This document shows positions 60,213-64,000 of a DNA stretch of 64,000 nucleotides, in pieces. The notes under the pieces were generated by a model, which worked only from the letters and a program-made list of their open reading frames with translations, searched no databases and was not told the DNA's origin. Location: NCBI GenBank assembly GCA_964389205.1, contig CAYMDH010000001.1:124001-188000 (forward strand), written 5' to 3'. This stretch comes from Leptobacterium sp964389205. GTDB taxonomy: Bacteria > Bacteroidota > Bacteroidia > Flavobacteriales > Flavobacteriaceae. The translations under genes were made by a program, and so were the position numbers. Numbering within the stretch: position 1 is the first letter of the stretch; each line of letters opens with the position of its first letter.

Positions 60213-61772
60213 ATGGCAGGAACAAAACAGTCACCAAGGCAACGAATGGTAAACCTTATGTATTTGGTATTCATTTGTATGCTGGCTTTAAATATGAGTA
60301 AAGAAGTACTAGCTGCTTTCGGTCTTATGAACGAAAAGATGGAAACTTCTAACGTAAAAACTACTGAATCCAATAATCAATTCTTAGCTAGTTTAGAAAC
60401 CAAAGCATCTGAAGATGATGTTAAATATGGTGAAATCTATGGCAATGCTAAGAAGATAAAGACTATGTCTGAAGATTATTATAACTACCTGGAAGCTCTT
60501 AAAAAGAGTATGACTACAGGAGTTGACGATCCAAAAGACTATACAGTAATGGATAAGTCTGATTTCTTAGATGAAAAATTCTTTCAAGGTGAAAAACTTG
60601 CTAATGATGGCAAGGAATTTTTAAAAAGATTTACAGATTACAGAAATGAGGTTTCTAAAATTGTACCGGAAAGTTTAAAAGCTTCCATTACTTCTAGATT
60701 TGAAACAGGAGATGCTAATGGAAAAGTAGAAAAAAGAGATGGTACTAAGCAAGATTGGATGAATTATCATTATGAAGGTTTCCCTTTAATAGCTTCTTTA
60801 ACTAAAATAACAGCAATTCAAGCTGATATTAAAGCAACAGAAGAAGATGCTTTGAAAAGTATGCTAGAAGGAGAGTTAACAAATCAAGTTTCGTTAAAGA
60901 ATTTTGCGACGTCGCTTTTTGCTTCTAAATCTGCTTTTTATAGTGGAGAAAAGTACGATGGTAAACTAATTATTAGTAAAACTGATAATTCTTCTACTCC
61001 TGTAAGAGCAGACCTAACCTTAGATGGCAGAAAACTTAAAGAGGGAAGAGATTTTAAGATTGAAGCTGGAGGTATCAAAATGCTTATTAGTGCAGGTGCT
61101 GCTGGTGATCATGAAATAAAAGGAACCATGTTCTTTATGCAAGATGGGGAAGAAATTCCTGTAGATGTTAAAAACAGTTTTGCAACTATTTCTAAACCTA
61201 ATGCAGCTTTAATAGCGGCAGACAAAATGAACGTTGTTTATCGTGGAGTAGCTAATCCAATGTCTATTTCTATTCCTGGTATACCAGATAATAAAGTAAG
61301 TGCTTCTGCACCTGGTTTATCTAGATCTAGCGGTAGTAAATATATTATGAACCCTGGAAAGGGAAGAACAGTAAAAATTACTGCTTCAGGTAAATTGCCT
61401 GATGGTCAAACTGTAAGTTCTAATAATGAATTCCGTATTAAGGATATTCCTAGACCTTCTGGTACAATTAGAGGTGAAGCGAATACAGCTAAAATGCCTA
61501 GAAAAAATCTTGAAATTGCTTCTGTAGGAGCGATCCTTGAAGACTTTGATTTTGATTTGAATCTTGCAATTAGCGGATTTAAATTTAAAGTTCCTGGACA
61601 GCCAACTATTGAAGTAAGAGGAAACAGATTAGACGCAAGAGCTAAGAGTGCTCTTAAAAGAGCCAAAAGAGGTGATGCTGTACAGATTTTTGATATTGCA
61701 GCTTTTATAACGAACAACAGAACGTACAAACTTAAAAAAGTATCTCCTGTAGTTATTGAGCTTACTAACTAA
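60213..61772 (+). CDS. gldM: Gliding motility protein GldM (T9SS motor shaft)
   Basis: A 519-aa protein with one N-terminal membrane span (about 13-32, MVNLMYLVFICMLALNMSKEVL) and a long periplasmic part of helical and Ig-like domains that reaches the outer-membrane ring. FGLMNEKMETSNVKTTESN after the span is typical. It transmits motor movement from GldL to GldKN. It lies 12 bases ahead of gldN. Confidence 0.96.
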   Translation: MAGTKQSPRQRMVNLMYLVFICMLALNMSKEVLAAFGLMNEKMETSNVKTTESNNQFLASLETKASEDDVKYGEIYGNAKKIKTMSEDYYNYLEALKKSMTTGVDDPKDYTVMDKSDFLDEKFFQGEKLANDGKEFLKRFTDYRNEVSKIVPESLKASITSRFETGDANGKVEKRDGTKQDWMNYHYEGFPLIASLTKITAIQADIKATEEDALKSMLEGELTNQVSLKNFATSLFASKSAFYSGEKYDGKLIISKTDNSSTPVRADLTLDGRKLKEGRDFKIEAGGIKMLISAGAAGDHEIKGTMFFMQDGEEIPVDVKNSFATISKPNAALIAADKMNVVYRGVANPMSISIPGIPDNKVSASAPGLSRSSGSKYIMNPGKGRTVKITASGKLPDGQTVSSNNEFRIKDIPRPSGTIRGEANTAKMPRKNLEIASVGAILEDFDFDLNLAISGFKFKVPGQPTIEVRGNRLDARAKSALKRAKRGDAVQIFDIAAFITNNRTYKLKKVSPVVIELTN

Positions 61773-61784
61773 AAAGACGTTAAT

Positions 61785-62675
61785 ATGAATTGGAAAAGCA
61801 TAATTTTAACTGTTGCAACTGTATGTACTACTATAAGTACATTTGCACAAGCCAATTTGCTCAATGCTAAACATCCTAATGAAGTAGGAGTGCGAACGCA
61901 AGAGCAGATAGCCGCTGATAATGACACACCATTACCTTATGGTTATATTGATGATCGAGATATCCTTTGGTCTAAAACAGTATGGGAAGTAGTAGATTTA
62001 GATGAACGTGTTAACTTTCCATTCTATTACCCTATTGATACTGTAGATATTGGGCCAGATAGAAGATCTCTATATGATGTTTTAATGAAAAACATCAAGA
62101 ACGGTAGAATTAAGGAAATCTATGCAGATGCTTATTTTACTGAAAATAGAACATTAAACGATCTTGAAGCTACGCTTGTAAAAATAGACACCACTGATGC
62201 TGGTTTTGAACAGTATAATGCAGGTGAAGAAGTTACTCCTGAATATATTAACAGAAGAGATTTAACTGCTGCAGATATTGAAGAATGGCATGTTAAAGGT
62301 GTGTGGTATTTTGATAAAAGACAAGGAGAATTAAAATATCGTTTATTAGGAATTGCTCCTGCAGCTCCTGATGTAAACTTTATTGATGATCCAAGCCAAC
62401 CTCCAGTAGAATTATTTTGGATTTGGTATCCTAGTGTTCGACAAATACTGCATGAAGCAAAAGTTTTCAATGGAAGAAATAGTGCACGACCTTTCTCTTT
62501 TGATCATCTTTTAAACTCACGACGTTTTAATGCGACGGTTTATAAAGAAGACAATGTTTATGGAGATAGGAAGATTTCAGACTATTTAAGAGAGAATTCT
62601 CTTTTTCAACTGCTCGAGTCTCAAAAGATTAAAGAACAAATCCGAGATTTTGAACAGGATATGTGGAGCTATTAA
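61785..62675 (+). CDS. gldN: Gliding motility protein GldN (T9SS ring)
   Basis: A 296-aa exported protein with a signal peptide (about 1-21, ending TFAQA). Conserved stretches include PLPYGYIDDRDILWSKTVWEVVDLDERVNFP and PPVELFWIWYPSVRQILHEAKVFN. It is the partner of GldK in the periplasmic ring. The operon ends here at a strong hairpin (62715-62744). Confidence 0.96.
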   Translation: MNWKSIILTVATVCTTISTFAQANLLNAKHPNEVGVRTQEQIAADNDTPLPYGYIDDRDILWSKTVWEVVDLDERVNFPFYYPIDTVDIGPDRRSLYDVLMKNIKNGRIKEIYADAYFTENRTLNDLEATLVKIDTTDAGFEQYNAGEEVTPEYINRRDLTAADIEEWHVKGVWYFDKRQGELKYRLLGIAPAAPDVNFIDDPSQPPVELFWIWYPSVRQILHEAKVFNGRNSARPFSFDHLLNSRRFNATVYKEDNVYGDRKISDYLRENSLFQLLESQKIKEQIRDFEQDMWSY

Positions 62676-62714
62676 TAGCTAGTATTTTTTCCAATTCGTA
62701 AAAACTAATAATAT

Positions 62715-62744
62715 AAAAAACGCTCACATATGTGAGCGTTTTTT
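62715..62744. terminator. Terminator of gldKLMN
   Basis: A perfect 13-bp inverted repeat AAAAAACGCTCAC / GTGAGCGTTTTTT with loop ATAT, 39 bases after the gldN stop. Confidence 0.92.
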
Positions 62745-62755
62745 AATTTAGCGAT

Positions 62756-63811
62756 ATGGTTGATTATATTATTGTTGGCTTAGGTCTTGCAGGAATCTCT
62801 TTTTGTGAACAATTAGAGGCTAATAAAAAATCGTTTATAGTATTCGATGATCGTTCGCAACAATCATCAGGAGTAGCAGGAGGATTATATAATCCTGTTA
62901 TATTAAAGAGATTTACGAAGGTGTGGAAAGCAAATACACAATTAGAAATCGCACTGCCTTTTTACAACGTTCTTGAAAAAAAACTTCAATGTCAATTAGA
63001 TTATAAAGTACCAGTTTACAGACGCTTTACTTCTGTAGAAGAACAGAACTTGTGGTTTGAAAAAATGGATGCTCCTTCGTTAGAGCCTTTTTTATCTCCA
63101 AAAATTCATAAAAACAACCATGGTAATATTGATGCAATGTTTGGCTATGGAGAAGTGCTTCAAACAGGGAGGATAGATACCAATAAACTCCAAAAAGAAT
63201 ATTTGAATCATCTAGTAAAAAACGACAAGATTAGAAAAATACCTTTTGATTATGAAGCCATTTTATTTGAGAAAGATCATATTAGTTATAATGGTGTTGA
63301 GTCAAAAAACATAGTTTTTTCGGAAGGTTTTGGATTAAAAAAGAATCCTTTTTTTAATTATTTACCATTAAACGGAATAAAAGGAGAATTGTTAACTATT
63401 AAAGCACCTGGTTTAAAATTAAACTTTGTATTGAAGTCATCTGTTTTTATTATTCCACTAAAAGATGATTTATATCGTATAGGCGCTACCTATGAATGGA
63501 ATGATAAAACAAATAAAACCACAGAAAAAGGAAAAAAAGAACTTCTAGAGAAGCTCAAGAGCTTTTTAAAATGTGATTTTGATATAGTTGACCAACAGGC
63601 TGGAATTCGTCCAACAGTGACCGACAGGAGGCCTCTTGTGGGGAGTCACCCTAAATTAGACAGAATTTTTGTGCTAAATGGTATGGGAAGCCGAGGAGTT
63701 ATGATTGCTCCTTATATTTCTATACAGTTATTCAATCATATTGAAAACAATTCAGAATTGACATCTGAGATAGATATCAAACGTTTTGAGAAAAAGTATT
63801 TTGAGAATTGA
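62756..63811 (+). CDS. FAD-dependent oxidoreductase (DAO family)
   Basis: A 351-aa flavoprotein beginning VDYIIVGLGLAGISFCEQL, the FAD-binding dinucleotide motif at residues 7-15 with the acidic residue following (IVFDDRS). SSGVAGGLYNPVI, LNGIKGELLTIKAPG and the C-terminal GIRPTVTDRRPLVGSHP and NGMGSRGVMIAPY are typical of the D-amino-acid/glycine-oxidase-like (DAO) family and of the oxidase half of MnmC. The substrate is not clear. It starts 12 bases after the gldKLMN terminator; the promoter is probably TAATTTAG around 62745-62752. Confidence 0.88.
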   Translation: MVDYIIVGLGLAGISFCEQLEANKKSFIVFDDRSQQSSGVAGGLYNPVILKRFTKVWKANTQLEIALPFYNVLEKKLQCQLDYKVPVYRRFTSVEEQNLWFEKMDAPSLEPFLSPKIHKNNHGNIDAMFGYGEVLQTGRIDTNKLQKEYLNHLVKNDKIRKIPFDYEAILFEKDHISYNGVESKNIVFSEGFGLKKNPFFNYLPLNGIKGELLTIKAPGLKLNFVLKSSVFIIPLKDDLYRIGATYEWNDKTNKTTEKGKKELLEKLKSFLKCDFDIVDQQAGIRPTVTDRRPLVGSHPKLDRIFVLNGMGSRGVMIAPYISIQLFNHIENNSELTSEIDIKRFEKKYFEN

Positions 63812-64000
63812 GAATTGAAATACAAAGTTCAACATTATTTATAGTTAGAATAAAGCTTGAGAATTTATTTTTAATATAGGATGTTTTATTGAATAGCTTT
63901 CTAACTTCACTTAACAGCATTAGTATCATACTTAAAAAAAATATTAATCCAAATATTTCTGGATACTCTCATAATAATAGGCATTAATAATATAAGAGTA

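Noticed and set aside
63812..64000. Short inverted repeat TACTCT/AGAGTA and AT-rich sequence at the window end
   Set aside because: Six-base arms far apart; no gene or hairpin can be supported before the window ends.
1..64000. CRISPR arrays, tRNA/rRNA genes, insertion sequences and prophage
   Set aside because: No regularly spaced repeats, cloverleaf sequences, transposase or phage-type genes were seen in any part of the window.

Overview
The window is an AT-rich chromosomal segment from a member of the Flavobacteriaceae (Bacteroidota). The evidence is the gliding/type IX secretion cluster gldKLMN, the exosortase-F pair, a class II HMG-CoA reductase (mevalonate pathway), an argF'-type arginine cluster, and many promoters of the flavobacterial form TTG-N17-22-TAnnTTTG. 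I cannot name the genus. No tRNA, rRNA, insertion sequence, prophage or CRISPR array was seen.

Layout. 1-7541: arginine operon argG(partial)-argC-proC-argD-argF'-argB-argE'-argH, probably using N-succinylated intermediates. 7546-9848: three paralogous minus-strand small-RNA-like units around a SulP transporter gene; each has a pair of 21-bp-spaced direct repeats, a promoter, hairpins with conserved C-rich loops, and a terminator. 9854-16800: HMG-CoA reductase, dipeptidyl peptidase IV and two tandem POT peptide transporters, a likely extracellular-peptide-use unit. 16806-26012: comEC, an NlpC/P60 lipoprotein, lpxB, surE, a tail-specific protease, an ABC permease and a nuclease. 26019-33717: the rod-shape cluster mreBCD-mrdA-rodA behind purH and a GAF-type methionine sulfoxide reductase. 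33804-37954: xrtF and its partner, then small envelope proteins with metal (probably copper) signatures. 37964-47109: a TonB-plug/MG2-like surface protein, groESL, secG, lptE, a sigma-54 activator and miaB.

47361-53046 is an accessory island for exported peptides. Five short precursors share the leader MKTLELNQLExxNGG (or NGA); three are shorter than 60 aa and easily missed. They flank a C39-peptidase ABC exporter, a membrane-anchored CxxC thioredoxin-like protein and a multi-pass membrane protein. Four of the five cores carry four cysteines, so export, leader cleavage and disulfide formation probably act together. A separate Cys-rich 86-aa lanthipeptide-like precursor at 47361 has its own promoter. 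Its architecture (two ATTTATRAAT boxes 21 bp apart, 15 bp, TTG, 20 bp, TAnnTTTR) is identical in spacing to that of the five-peptide operon, so both probably answer to one regulator. A conserved 5' stem-loop precedes three of the peptide genes.

53343-64000: an LpxR-like outer-membrane protein, topA, an arginase-fold protein that has lost most metal ligands, gldKLMN, and an FAD-dependent oxidoreductase.

The two least explained systems are the three-copy small-RNA family near 7.5-9.8 kb and the co-regulated peptide island near 47-53 kb.
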